A DNA stretch of 64,000 bases from a virus. The notes beneath the pieces are model-generated. The model made no database searches. It was not told where the DNA came from and saw nothing but the letters and a program-made list of their open reading frames with translations. Shown here piece by piece: positions 7,851-19,300 of the stretch. The first letter of the stretch is position 1; every line of letters begins with the position of its first letter. Location of the stretch: the IMG/VR virus record IMGVR_UViG_3300032287_003731, positions 32,954 through 96,953 of that record, one strand, 5' to 3'. The translations under genes were made by a program, and so were the position numbers.

Positions 7851-10800
7851 TTATGCGTTTATATTTCCAATTAAATACCATTCATTACCAGATATATTGA
7901 TTAAAGTTGCTGCTCCATATCTCGTACCTATTCTATTCCAGCTATTAGCACTTCTAATAGTTACGCCTGATCCTGTTGCAAATAATATAGAGCCAGTACC
8001 GTATAATATAACATCAATATATGTACCATCTGCAAAATCAACAGATGACGATGCAGGTATTGTTAAACTATGCGATACATTTGTACTTCCACTCACTTCT
8101 ACAGTTTTACCAGCATCGGTTAATGCAAAAGTATAACTTCCTGTTACTCTATTAAAGGTAACTGCGGTAGGTGCACTACCACCACCGCCACCTGGTGCCC
8201 AAGATGCAGATAGAGCTTGAGTAGCATAAGAGGCAGTCCCAAATAAAGACCCAGTAACACTTCCACTAATATTTAAACTACCAGTTATTGTATGTATATC
8301 AGAAATTATATTACCAATTCGTACACCAGTATTTGTTACTTGAAATTCTATTGAACTTCCTGTAATTACTGTTAAAGATCCTGTTACTGTTAGTGTAGAA
8401 CCGTCAAACTGTAAATTAGCCTCTCCATTTAAAGTATTAGCTGTACCTGTTGCTGTTATAAGATAATTATCTGTGTTATTGTTTATAGTTACGCTACCTC
8501 CACCTCCTCCGGTTGCTACGGTAATTACATTACCGCTACTATCTACAGCTAAGTTTGCCACAGCTGTTCCGGGAAATGCTCCTGATCCCGTGTATTTGCT
8601 AAAACCAAGCTGACCGGAATGTAAACTAAGGTTAAAATATTCTGCGTCACTACTGGCATTAGTACCTCTCAGTATTCTAAATCTATTTTGATAATTATCA
8701 ATCATAGATGCGGAGGTATAGGATCCTCCGGGAGCTTGAAGCAGTATTTGTCCGCCTTCTCCAGTCCCTCCTGCAGGAGGAGGTCCTACAACTATAGTAT
8801 TTTCAGTCGAGCCTAGGGATGAGGTTCCTATTGCTAAAGACCCTATTACTACCGCACTGCCACTAATACCCAAACTACCTGTAATAGTATGAGCATCTGT
8901 TATTATATTTCCTATCTTAGTGCCTGTACTCGTTACTTGTAATTCTACAGCGTTACTAGGACTTACGGTAAACGATCCTGATACTATAGCGCTACCGCTT
9001 ACGTCTAGTTTTGCGTTAGGAGAGGTAGTTCCGATGCCTACATTTCCCGCTCCGCTAATCCTAAGTACCTCTGTACTTCCTCGTGTAATTGCAAATTCCC
9101 CTGCCGTTCGTACGCCATCTAAATACCAATTTCCTCCTTGGGTTTCTAGTGCAAGTCTAGTTCTAGCGCTACTCCCTGTATTTTGGTTTGATATGTTTAT
9201 ACCGGCAGCAGCATTTATATCTACTACAACACCTAATTTATCAGAAGGAGTAGTAGTTCCTATACCAACGTCGCCTGCGGATGTAATTCTCATCCGCTCA
9301 ATATTATTCGTTCCTTCTGCCGTGAAAAAAGTTAGTGCAGCAGTTGGTATTGTTGAACGACCACCTACACCTATACGCCCCTCATTGCTGAACGAACCAG
9401 CATACACCGCAGTATTTGCATCTCCTCCGAAATATGCATAGTTGCTGCGGACGTTTAAGGTGCCGTTTACATCAAGGGTGTTGGTTGGGGTGGTGGTGTT
9501 TATACCTACATTGCCATCCCAAGTGATATTTAATCTTCTGCTTCCATTTGTGTATAAGAACAAATCTCCTTGCCCAGAGGCAAAGTTTGTTCCGGTGAAA
9601 CCCATACCATAACGAGAAGCTCTATCATTTGAGGACTCCCAAGAGAATCCTATGGTTGCAAATTCGCCAATGGTACTAGTGTTGTAGTTAAGGTTTACAC
9701 CGCCTCCGGTAGAAGTTAATGTAGTTCTGTTTGCATTATTAATGTCAAGCTTGTTGGCTGGGCTCACAGTTCCCACTCCCACATTACCACTAGCACTAAC
9801 ATATAAAGCATTAGCACCTGCGGTGCCTGCTCCATCCACTTCTAGCACGCCTCCTGTTGAGGCGGATACGTGTAATTTTGTAGTCGGATTTGTAAGTCCC
9901 ACCCCCACGTTACCTGTACTAGAAAAGATGTAGTTAGCATCATTACTATTACCTGCTAGGAAATACAAAGGTATGGTAGTACCTATCGAACTTATATAGT
10001 TACTGGTTGGACCGCCACCTCCTGATAATAAAAGGCCGTAGCCAGAATCTGTTATTTTAATTGTTCTATTTCCTGATGTACTAATGCTTCCTACCTGCAA
10101 ATTACTGTCGGGTGCTGTGGTGCCTATACCTACATTTCCAGAAGCTTTAAATATAACTTGTTCTACGGCGTTGGGAAAGAATCTAATATCTCCGGAGGCT
10201 CCTGACGTTACTACTTTTATGTACGCGTTGTTGTTTTGAGCAATAAGCATATTATTTGTAGCACCGTCTGAAGTAATAGTTATTCCATCGGCATCTGCTG
10301 TATCTCCAATAATATACTTGTAGTTATTGGATATCTTGATATCTCCGGCTGTTACTCGTAGTTTTTTATCGGGACTTGTAGTACCTATACCGACATTACC
10401 ATTCGTTCGTAAGATAGTCATTCTATCGGTCAAAGTCCCATCTCCTGTAGAAAAAACTAACCCCGAAATAGCAAAAGACTCAGCAGTAATTGCTGCTTGT
10501 TTTACCGTGCCCCCAGTGCTTAATATAATATGAGGAGTTGCTGTTGTTGGATTTGTTGTATATGCAATCTCTAACTTTGCTCCAGGACTATTAATACCTA
10601 AACCTACATTACCACTAGCACTAACATATAAAGCATTAGCACCTGCAGTGCCTGCTCCATCCACTTCTAGCACGCCTCCTGTTGAGGCTGTTACGTGCAA
10701 TCTTGCAGTTGGACTTGTAAGTCCTATACCAACGTTTCCTAATTCATTTATTGTCATCCTTGTTATAGGACTGTACAAACCTAATCCACTTGAATTATTC

Positions 10801-13112
10801 CATGGATTTGTTTTTATATATAATATACCTCCGGAAGTTCCTGAGCTTTGGTCAGATTGAATACTTGCTAATGCTTGGTTATTGTTACCTCCGTAATTGG
10901 TAGTTCCTACAGATATTTCGGAAGTTGTTGATCCGCCAGCATGTAGTATTGTTTGAGGGGCTGTAGTCCCAATACCTACGTTTCCTGCTGAAGATATAAC
11001 AGCTCTAACATTTTGATTACTTCCATCAACATCTGCAGTAACAAAAGATATCCCGTTATTTGTTACCCCCGCTACTCCAGATCTAATAATAGCATGACCA
11101 CCTTCGCTGTTTACTATACTAATCTGTGAAGTAGATGTTGATGCTGCACCTAATACTGTAAATTTAGAATATGGTGAAGTAGTTCCTATACCTACATTAG
11201 TACCTCCTACCGACAATACACTGTTATTGACAGTTAAACTACCTGTTACTCCTACCGATCCGGTAAATTGATGAGTATTACTTAACGTACTTCCAAATCG
11301 GGTAGAACCAGTTATGAAACTAACAGAAGATGTTACGGTCTGTACTACTAAGGTTTGAGCTGTGATGGTGCCGGTAACAGTAAGTGAACCGGTAATGATT
11401 GCGTTGCCATTTACGTCGAGTTTGGCGTTGGGAGTGGTTGTGCCGATACCTACATTACCGTTATAATCAATGTATAATCTAGAAGCTAAAGTATTTCCAG
11501 TAGATCCAGTAGCAAGTTGTATATTTAAAGAACTACCTCTCGTTGTATTAACCGAATCATCTCTAATCTGGTGTATAATTTTTCCTAAAGCTCTTTGAGT
11601 ACTATCGTTATACGTGGATCCTCTAAATACAATAGATTGTCCAAACCCATCAAATTCTGTTTGAGCTGTATTTTCAGACTCTATAACTAATACGTCTAAT
11701 GGAGTAGTTCTATCTGCCGTAGTAGTTCCAGCTAATCCTTTATATACATGCAATGAGGCAGTTGGAGAAGTAGTTCCTATACCTAGATTACCGCTACTCT
11801 GATACATAACACTACTGCTTAAGCTTGTAGCAGTATTCCAAAGAGGAATGTAACTAGCACCTCCTCCTAATACATTAGAAGCAGTACTAGCAAATGAAGC
11901 AGTTCCGAGCAATGATCCTGTTATACTACCTGCTGCTATTGATCCAGATAGTACTACTTCACCTGTAAATCTTGCAGAGCCGGATACGTCTAGGTTATAT
12001 AGAGGCAGTGGTTGATTAATGCCTACTCTTCCGTTTCCTACAGACCCTGAAAAGGGATTTCCTACTATACTTGAGTAAGAGCCTGTACCAAATATAAACC
12101 CTCCTATGTTAATACTGTTTTGTCTACCATCTTCAAGAGTAATGTTCGTACCTATGATGATGTTATTAGATTTTACTCCAAAAGATCCTCCCTGTACGTT
12201 ATATCCTGCTCTATATCCTAAAAACGTAGAGTAAGAAGCACTAGCTGCATACCACCCTGCGTAGCTTCCTATAAAATTAGAATTGTCTGCGTAAAAAGCT
12301 GCTTGTCCGGCTTCATACCCTATAAAATTAGAAGCACTGGCTTGGTTAGCCTGGTTTCCAGCTCTCAGACCTAAAAAGTTAGAGTTTTGAGCGTTTGATG
12401 CGGAATACCCGGCACTTCTTCCTAGAAAATTTGAACCGCTGGCATTTATTGCTTGGTAGCCTGCACTTTCGCCTAAAAAATTCGAATGTAGAGCGTTAGT
12501 GGAGTTACGTCCAGACTCTGCTCCTAAAAAATTCGAGTACGAAGCATTTGCAGCATCTCTACCTGCATTTTGTCCGAGGAAATTGGAGTAAGAGGCTCCA
12601 GGAGAAGTGTCCCCTGCGCTTCTCCCAAAAAAATTAGAGTAACTTGCGTTTGTAGAAAGGTATCCTGCAAATCTACCTAGGAAATTAGAGTATGTAGCGT
12701 TGGGGGCATTAAATCCGCTGTTCTGCCCTATGAACGTAGAAAAGGCTGCATTTGAGGAAGAGTATCCCGCGTTTGCTCCTAGAAAGTTGGAGTTGTTCGC
12801 AGAAGTGGCTTGAAATCCGGCTTGAAATCCTACGAAGTTTGAGTATGCTGCTGCTGTTGATCCGCTTCCAGCACTGCTACCTACTAACACTGAGAAGGTA
12901 GTTGAAAAATCTCCTACGTTTGTAGGAGTGTATACGGTAGATCCTGAAAGTGCTACAGGATACGAAGAGCTGATAGCATTCACCGTGTTGCTAGACCAAG
13001 AAGCGGTTCCGAACAGCGATGCTGTTACACCTTGGGTGACATTAAGTGAACCTGTAATTATTGAATTATTAAGGGCAATTATGCCGTTCCTTGCGACAAA
13101 TTCGTTTGGCAT
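7851..13112 (-). CDS. Giant tail fibre / adhesin, 1753 aa
   Basis: Residues 1-90 are a fibre-type linker (ITGSLNVTQG, SLFGTASW). Residues ~90-310 are thirteen 17-residue repeats of the form YSNFLGxxAGxxAxxAS. After a module ending NIIIGTN...GRVGINQPLPLYNL come many GNVGIGTTSPxxKLDV repeats, alternating with beta-rich LHVxxSTGGVLEVDGAG segments. The C-terminal ~110 residues form a separate beta domain (FNRVTGSYTFALTDAGKTVE ... ISGNEWYLIGNINA) and not a Peptidase S74 chaperone. The GIGTTSP pattern is common in Bacteroidota cell-surface and phage fibre proteins. DNA here is visibly less AT-rich than flanking genes, which may reflect transfer. I infer a trimeric or fibrous host-recognition protein. 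Confidence 0.85.
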   Translation of the reverse strand: MPNEFVARNGIIALNNSIITGSLNVTQGVTASLFGTASWSSNTVNAISSSYPVALSGSTVYTPTNVGDFSTTFSVLVGSSAGSGSTAAAYSNFVGFQAGFQATSANNSNFLGANAGYSSSNAAFSTFIGQNSGFNAPNATYSNFLGRFAGYLSTNASYSNFFGRSAGDTSPGASYSNFLGQNAGRDAANASYSNFLGAESGRNSTNALHSNFLGESAGYQAINASGSNFLGRSAGYSASNAQNSNFLGLRAGNQANQASASNFIGYEAGQAAFYADNSNFIGSYAGWYAASASYSTFLGYRAGYNVQGGSFGVKSNNIIIGTNITLEDGRQNSINIGGFIFGTGSYSSIVGNPFSGSVGNGRVGINQPLPLYNLDVSGSARFTGEVVLSGSIAAGSITGSLLGTASFASTASNVLGGGASYIPLWNTATSLSSSVMYQSSGNLGIGTTSPTASLHVYKGLAGTTTADRTTPLDVLVIESENTAQTEFDGFGQSIVFRGSTYNDSTQRALGKIIHQIRDDSVNTTRGSSLNIQLATGSTGNTLASRLYIDYNGNVGIGTTTPNAKLDVNGNAIITGSLTVTGTITAQTLVVQTVTSSVSFITGSTRFGSTLSNTHQFTGSVGVTGSLTVNNSVLSVGGTNVGIGTTSPYSKFTVLGAASTSTSQISIVNSEGGHAIIRSGVAGVTNNGISFVTADVDGSNQNVRAVISSAGNVGIGTTAPQTILHAGGSTTSEISVGTTNYGGNNNQALASIQSDQSSGTSGGILYIKTNPWNNSSGLGLYSPITRMTINELGNVGIGLTSPTARLHVTASTGGVLEVDGAGTAGANALYVSASGNVGLGINSPGAKLEIAYTTNPTTATPHIILSTGGTVKQAAITAESFAISGLVFSTGDGTLTDRMTILRTNGNVGIGTTSPDKKLRVTAGDIKISNNYKYIIGDTADADGITITSDGATNNMLIAQNNNAYIKVVTSGASGDIRFFPNAVEQVIFKASGNVGIGTTAPDSNLQVGSISTSGNRTIKITDSGYGLLLSGGGGPTSNYISSIGTTIPLYFLAGNSNDANYIFSSTGNVGVGLTNPTTKLHVSASTGGVLEVDGAGTAGANALYVSASGNVGVGTVSPANKLDINNANRTTLTSTGGGVNLNYNTSTIGEFATIGFSWESSNDRASRYGMGFTGTNFASGQGDLFLYTNGSRRLNITWDGNVGINTTTPTNTLDVNGTLNVRSNYAYFGGDANTAVYAGSFSNEGRIGVGGRSTIPTAALTFFTAEGTNNIERMRITSAGDVGIGTTTPSDKLGVVVDINAAAGINISNQNTGSSARTRLALETQGGNWYLDGVRTAGEFAITRGSTEVLRISGAGNVGIGTTSPNAKLDVSGSAIVSGSFTVSPSNAVELQVTSTGTKIGNIITDAHTITGSLGISGSAVVIGSLAIGTSSLGSTENTIVVGPPPAGGTGEGGQILLQAPGGSYTSASMIDNYQNRFRILRGTNASSDAEYFNLSLHSGQLGFSKYTGSGAFPGTAVANLAVDSSGNVITVATGGGGGSVTINNNTDNYLITATGTANTLNGEANLQFDGSTLTVTGSLTVITGSSIEFQVTNTGVRIGNIISDIHTITGSLNISGSVTGSLFGTASYATQALSASWAPGGGGGSAPTAVTFNRVTGSYTFALTDAGKTVEVSGSTNVSHSLTIPASSSVDFADGTYIDVILYGTGSILFATGSGVTIRSANSWNRIGTRYGAATLINISGNEWYLIGNINA
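12183..12845 (-). repeat. Thirteen tandem 17-residue (51-bp) head-type repeats
   Basis: Each unit has the form YSNFLGxxAGxxAxxAS. The aromatic/Ser start, Phe-(Leu/Ile)-Gly and Ala-Gly positions are nearly invariant, while the other positions vary freely. The pattern recalls beta-roll heads of trimeric adhesins, but the 17-residue period is longer than the usual 14-15. Confidence 0.8.
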
Positions 13113-13155
13113 TATACTGGTTTCCTAGTTCACTTTCCCTAGGAGGGGGTTTATA

Positions 13156-13163
13156 ATAAATAT
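13156..13163 (-). promoter_or_regulatory. Late-promoter-like octamer, 1753-aa fibre
   Basis: ATATTTAT on the coding strand, 43 bases before the ATG at 13112, touching the stop codon of the 60-aa gene. Confidence 0.6.
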
Positions 13164-13345
13164 TATACAAATAAAGCAGCTGAGACACGGTAGAGTCTAC
13201 CTGTTGGGTCTGCTGCTTGAAGTTCATCTGCTTTAGCTTGTGCTTCTGCTTCGTTATCGTATTCGTAAATGGGATCGTCTGGGTTTAGTTTGAGGACCCA
13301 TATTTGTGGATTGCCTGGAATAAATTCCATTTCTACTTTAAACAT
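13163..13345 (-). CDS. Small acidic protein between two giant fibres
   Basis: 60 aa, not recognised. Reads MFKVEMEFIPGNPQIWVLKL, then an acidic helix (YEYDNEAEAQAKADELQAAD), then PTGRLYRVSAALFV. It looks like a compact alpha/beta domain and not a random frame. It lies 12 bases after the stop of the 2729-aa fibre, with no octamer of its own. Position suggests a fibre-associated factor such as an assembly helper, but nothing in the sequence proves that. Confidence 0.65.
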   Translation of the reverse strand: MFKVEMEFIPGNPQIWVLKLNPDDPIYEYDNEAEAQAKADELQAADPTGRLYRVSAALFV

Positions 13346-13357
13346 ATTATTTTATTT

Positions 13358-16300
13358 TTACATGAATATTGCTAGTGATTTAATTTTCCATCCTGAAGTA
13401 TTGGTTTGTACATTAAACTGTACATCACTTCCTGCAATAGAAACTGAAGAAGTTACAACTGCAGTATTACCTATATCTACAGTGGAATTATCGTAATACT
13501 GTACTGATGTACCATTCCAAGCTCCTACTACTTCACCTGCTCTTATATTACTACCACTTGATACTGTGTATTTGAAGAAAGCAGATGTATATGAACCTGT
13601 TGCTTGAGTAAATAGATTATTTGATCCTACTACTGATGATGCTACTGTAGCATAATCAGTGAGTGTAGAATCTATTGTGAGTTGATTTGCAACTGTGAAG
13701 TTGTTTGAGTATGATGATGTAGCTGCGAATGATGCGCTTGTTGCAAATGAAGCAGACACTGCATTTTGTGCTTGAGACGCTGATGTAGCAAACGAAGCAC
13801 TAACAGCATTTAATATATAACTTGCAGTAGTAGCAAATGAGGATGATACAGCATTTAAAACATATGAAGCACTAACTGCATTTAACACATAAGATGCTGT
13901 ATTAGCAAATGAAGCACTAATTGCGTTTAGTACATACGAAGCAGTTACAGCTTGAGACGCTGATATAGCAAACGAAGCACTAACTGCATTTTGTACAAAC
14001 GATGCTGTTAATGCATTAGATGCAGTTATTGCATTACTTGCCCATGATGCCGTCCCAAACAATGACCCTGTTATTCCAGCTCCAGTTACATTTAATGATC
14101 CAGTTATGCTTACACTACCAGTGAACTGGTGCGTGTTACTGAGTAATGTTCCAAAGCGAGTTGATCCTGTTACAAAGTCAATTGACGATGTTATGGTTTG
14201 TACTACTAAGGTTTGCGCTGTAAGTGTACCTGCTACGGTGAAATTATCAGCATATGATGCTGTAATTGCTCTTGTAGCGAACGAAGCACTGACTGCGTTT
14301 AGTATGTAGGATGCTGTTTGAGCGTTGGATGCTGATAGAGTATATGAAGCGCTCACTGCGTTAAGTATGTACGATGCTGTTACTGCATTTTGTGCTTGAG
14401 ATGCGCTTAACGCATAGCTAGCACTAACAGCATTTAAAATATATGATGCTGTACTAGCGAATGAAGCAGATACTGCATTCAATACATAACTTGCTGTTAC
14501 TGCATTTTGAGCTTGAGAAGCAGATAGACTATAAGAAGAAGATACTGCATTTAGTACGTAACTTGCTGTAACTGCATTCGCAGCTTGAGAAGCAGATAGA
14601 GCGTAGGACGCAGTAGTAGCAAAAGAAGAACTTACTGCATTTAATATATAGCTGGCTGTAGTAGCGTTTGAAGCAGACAAAGCATAAGAAGAAGAAACCG
14701 CATTTAATATGTAACTAGCTGTAACAGCATTACTTGCCCAGCTAGCAGTGCCTAAAAGAGATCCTGTAATATTAGGAGATACTAAAGACCCTGTTACAGT
14801 TAATCCGCTCTCGTACCTTCCGGAGCCAGACACATCTAAACTAAATAAAGGAAATGGCTGATTAATACCTATTCTACCATTTGCAGACCCAGAAAAGGCT
14901 ATATTAGATACAGTAGAGTAAGACCCTGTTCCAAAAAGTATTCCTCCTATATTAATCGCATCTTTTCTACCAGTATTAACAGTTATGTTTGTACCAATAA
15001 TAATATTATTGCTACCTATAAGATTTCCAATAGTATTAGCTCCTACGTTTTCTCCAATTAAAATAGAGTTATTTGCATTGGTTATTTGAAATCCCGATTG
15101 CCTTCCTATGCATACGCTTCCATTAGAAAAATTAGCAGCAGAACCAGCAGCTTGCCCTAAAAATACAGAACCGCTTGAAGCAAAAGAATCTCCTCCTGCA
15201 CCACTTCCTATGAATACGGCACTACTTGCAGATATTGCTCCTGTAGAAACTCCTATAAATACAGAATTTCCTACATTTGATTTATTACTAGCAGCAAAGG
15301 ATCCTATGGCAATTAAGTAAGAAGAGTTCGTTGTTCTCCATCCTGAGCGATACCCTAAAAGAATGCTGTTATCTGAATCAGATGAGCCACTTCCTGCCTC
15401 TCTTCCTAATATTACAGAATCTGTAGTACTAAAATTCCCTACATTTGTAACTGAGTATATAGTAGTCCCATTGACAGCAATAGGATAAGAAGAACTTATA
15501 GCATTTATTGCTGCAGAAGCAGATACTGCTCTTGAAGAGCTTACAGCAAAAGAAGAGGATAATGCATAGGAAGCGCTAACCGCATTCAGTATGTAACTAG
15601 CCGTTACTGCATTTTGTGCTTGAGAAGAAGATAGACTATAAGAAGAAGATACTGCATTTAATACATAACTAGCTGTAGTAGCAAACGAAGCACTTACTGC
15701 ATTTATTATGTAGCTTGCTGTTACAGCATTTTGTGCTTGAGATGCTGAAGTAGCTAATGAAGCACTAACTGCGTTTAGCACATACGAAGCAGTTGTTGCA
15801 TTTTGCGCTTGTGATGCACTAAGGGCATATGATGAACTAATAGCATTCAATATGTAAGATGCTGTAACGGCATTCTGCGCTTGAGAAGCAGATACAGCAT
15901 ATGAAGCACTTAAAATACTATTTTTACCATAAGGTCCATCAACGTTAGACGAACTAACATATGATGCTGTTTCTGCTGTAGCAGTAGCTACAGTGATATT
16001 GAATGTGCTACTATCACCTTTGGTAAATGTTATTGTTGAACCGGCAATAGATGCGGTAATTATACCTCGAAATGGTAGTGATGAAGTAGAAGCAAATGAA
16101 GCGCTTACTGCATTAAGTACATAGCTTGCTGTTTGTGCTTGGGAGGCACTTAAAGCATTAAGTACGTACGATGCCGTAGAAGCGAATGATGCAGAAGTAG
16201 CTGTTGTTGCTGTTGCTGCATTTCCACTAATAGAAGCACTAATAAATGATTTATTTTCCCATTTAGCAGCAGTTGTATCATAAACTAATGCTTGACCACT

Positions 16301-19300
16301 TAGAGGACCTGATATTAATACATCAGATAAACCGGATAGAGTTTGAGTTATTGTTGATCCTCCACCACCAGATCCTCCTACTGATCTAAATAAACCTCCT
16401 AGTTGAATAGCATATGAGTCAGTAACTGTAAAGTCAGCGTTATTTCTTACAACAATAGCTCCTAAATAGATTGCGTTTGCTGCAGTGTTTGGTGCTTCAA
16501 CAAACGATTCAAAAGCAATATTTGCTGTTGCATCTGTTAGACTTGCATATGTAGCATTACCATAATAAACGACTATAGCTTTAGCTACACTATTAGGGAA
16601 ATAGAATACTCTTTGAATAGAAAATTCTCTATTTGATCCTCCTCCTGGTACTGCTGTTAGTATGCCATTATCTGAATATCGTGTTGGATCTATGGCACCA
16701 TATCCTAAACCAGCATTTGTATCATATACCCAAGTAGAGCCTGATTGTCTGTATCTGAATATTTTAGATACATTAGTACCACTATCAGTGGCGTAGGATG
16801 GATTATTTGGATCTACAGGATAATTAGAACCAGGTGAGTAGGCAGTACCGCCTGCTACTATTAAACTACCTGTTGATGATCCACTAGGTGCTAAAGTATA
16901 TCCTGATAATTTTAAAGGTCCAAATGCTCTATTAAATATATTTTGTTGTTGTTCAAAACCATATGCTGTAGATGGTTGTGTTTTAACACCGTTAATTGTA
17001 GATCCATTTTGAAACAATACAATACCTATGTTAATTTCTGTATCAAACTGACCAGCAGCATATGGTGTACCTTGTTGGTAAATATTACCAGTTGAATCAA
17101 TAGATACAAACGCTTGTTGATATGATGCGGTAAGTGGTGCAATACTAGCCGATAAATTACCCCAATTTAAATACTGTATTGTTGGATATGGATTATCATT
17201 TAAACTAGCATTTAAGTTTACTATAATACCACTACCACTACCAATTTGATAAACAGTAGATGATTGAGTTGTAATTAAACCACCGTTTAATAAACCAGTA
17301 TATAAGTTACCTTCTAACCAACGTAAACGAGTTGTATTAGAATATCCTTTACTGTTTTGAGAGAAATATAAGTCTTGTGTAGAACCAGAAACATAAATGT
17401 AAGAGGCAGATATAGATGTATCTATATTTGTAGTTACAGGATCAAATCTGTGGTATCCAGTTTGTCTAATGTCACCATATATTTGTACTGATGCTGTTAA
17501 ATTACCAGGTCCTTGAGATCCTGAAATTATAATACTACCAGATAATATAGTATTGCCAATTAAGGTATTATTGCCTGTTTGAGTTGTAGATCCTGTTATA
17601 CTTAAACTACCAGTTAAAGTAGTAGAACCAATAAGTGTATTTGATCCAGTAGTAAATAAACTGCCCGTTACGGTTTGATTTCCTATAAACTTATTTGAAC
17701 CTGTAGTAGCAAAAATACCAGATGAAGTTCCATTTAATAAACCAGCATTTGAAGCATATGATGCGCTAACAGCATTTAATACATAAGATGCTGTTTGAGC
17801 ATTTTGAGCTTGAGATGCACTTAATGCATACGATGAGCTAATAGCATTTAATACATAGCTTGCAGTTACAGCATTTTGAGCTTGTGATGCAGATACAGCG
17901 TAAGAAGCACTAATAACATAAGATGCACTTATTGCATTTAGCACATATGATGCTGTTATAGCATTTTGTGCTTGAGATGCACTTAATGCGTATGATGAAC
18001 TTAGTATACTGTTTTTCCCATAAGGACCATCAACATTAGATGAAGTAACATATGATGCTGTTTCAGCAGTGGCTGTTGCTATAGTAACATTAAAAGTACT
18101 GCTATTACCTTTTGTAAATGTTATTGTTGAACCTACAACTGAAGCTGTTACTACACCTTCTAAAGGTAAAGATGAAGTTGAAGCATATGATGCACTAACA
18201 GCATTTAATATATATGATGCTGTAACTGCATTGTCTGCTTGTGACGCGCTTAATGCGTAAGATGCACTAATTGCATTTAACACATATGATGCTGTTACTG
18301 CATTTTGAGCTTGTGAAGCACTTAAAGAATAGGATGATGTAGTAGCAAATGATGAACTAACTGCATTTAACACATATGATGCTGTTACTGCATTTTGAGC
18401 TTGTGAAGCACTTATTGCGTATGATGCACTAACAGCATTCAATACATAACTAGCTGTTACAGCATCTTGTGCTTGAGATGCACTTATAGCGTATGATGAA
18501 CTTATAGCATTGTTAGCCCAACTAGCAGTTCCAAATAATGAACTTGTTATTCCAGCTCCAACTATATTTAAACTGCCTGTTATACTTACTGATCCAGTAA
18601 ATTGATGTGTATTTGATAATAAAGTACCAAAACGAGTAGAACCAGTAACAAAATCAACAGATGAAGTAATAGTTTGTACTACTATAGTTTGGGCAGTTAA
18701 TATATTTCTAACTGTAAAGTTATCGGCTGATGATGCTGTAGCAGCGAATGAAGCACTAACAGCATTGAGTACATAAGAGGCAGTTACTGCATTTTGTGCT
18801 TGTGAAGCGGATAAAGCGTATGATGCTGATGTAGCATTATTTGCCCATGATGCTGTTCCAAATAACGAACTAGTTATGTTAGTTATACTTAAACTACCTG
18901 TTGATATAATAGAACCGCTTGTGAATATAGAGCCAGTAAATGTTAAAGTACCAGCGTTTGAAACAAGTAGTGTTGCACCTGAACTTCCAGTTACTGTTAA
19001 TGATCCTGATATTACTACGGCTTGATTAAGCTGATTAACAGATGAAGCAGTAGAAGCGAATGATGCACTAATAGCATTTAGTACATATGAAGATGTAGTA
19101 GCGAACGATGCACTAACAGCGTTAAGTACATAGCTAGCAGTGGTAGCAAACGATGCACTAACAGCGTTAAGTACATATGATGCTGTTGTAGCGAGTGATG
19201 CTGTTACTGCTCTAGAAGCAGATGTAGCAAACGAAGCAGATACTGCATTTAATATATAACTAGCAGTTAATGCTTGTGATGCACTAACAGCCCATGATGC

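Noticed and set aside
8920-10860. Several plus-strand ORFs opposite the 1753-aa fibre
   Set aside because: They mirror the codon-biased repeats of the fibre gene, share no start signals, and oppose a well-supported frame.
7851-13112. Diversity-generating retroelement with a variable fibre tip
   Set aside because: No reverse transcriptase, no template/variable repeat pair, and the C-terminal domain is not of the C-type lectin kind.
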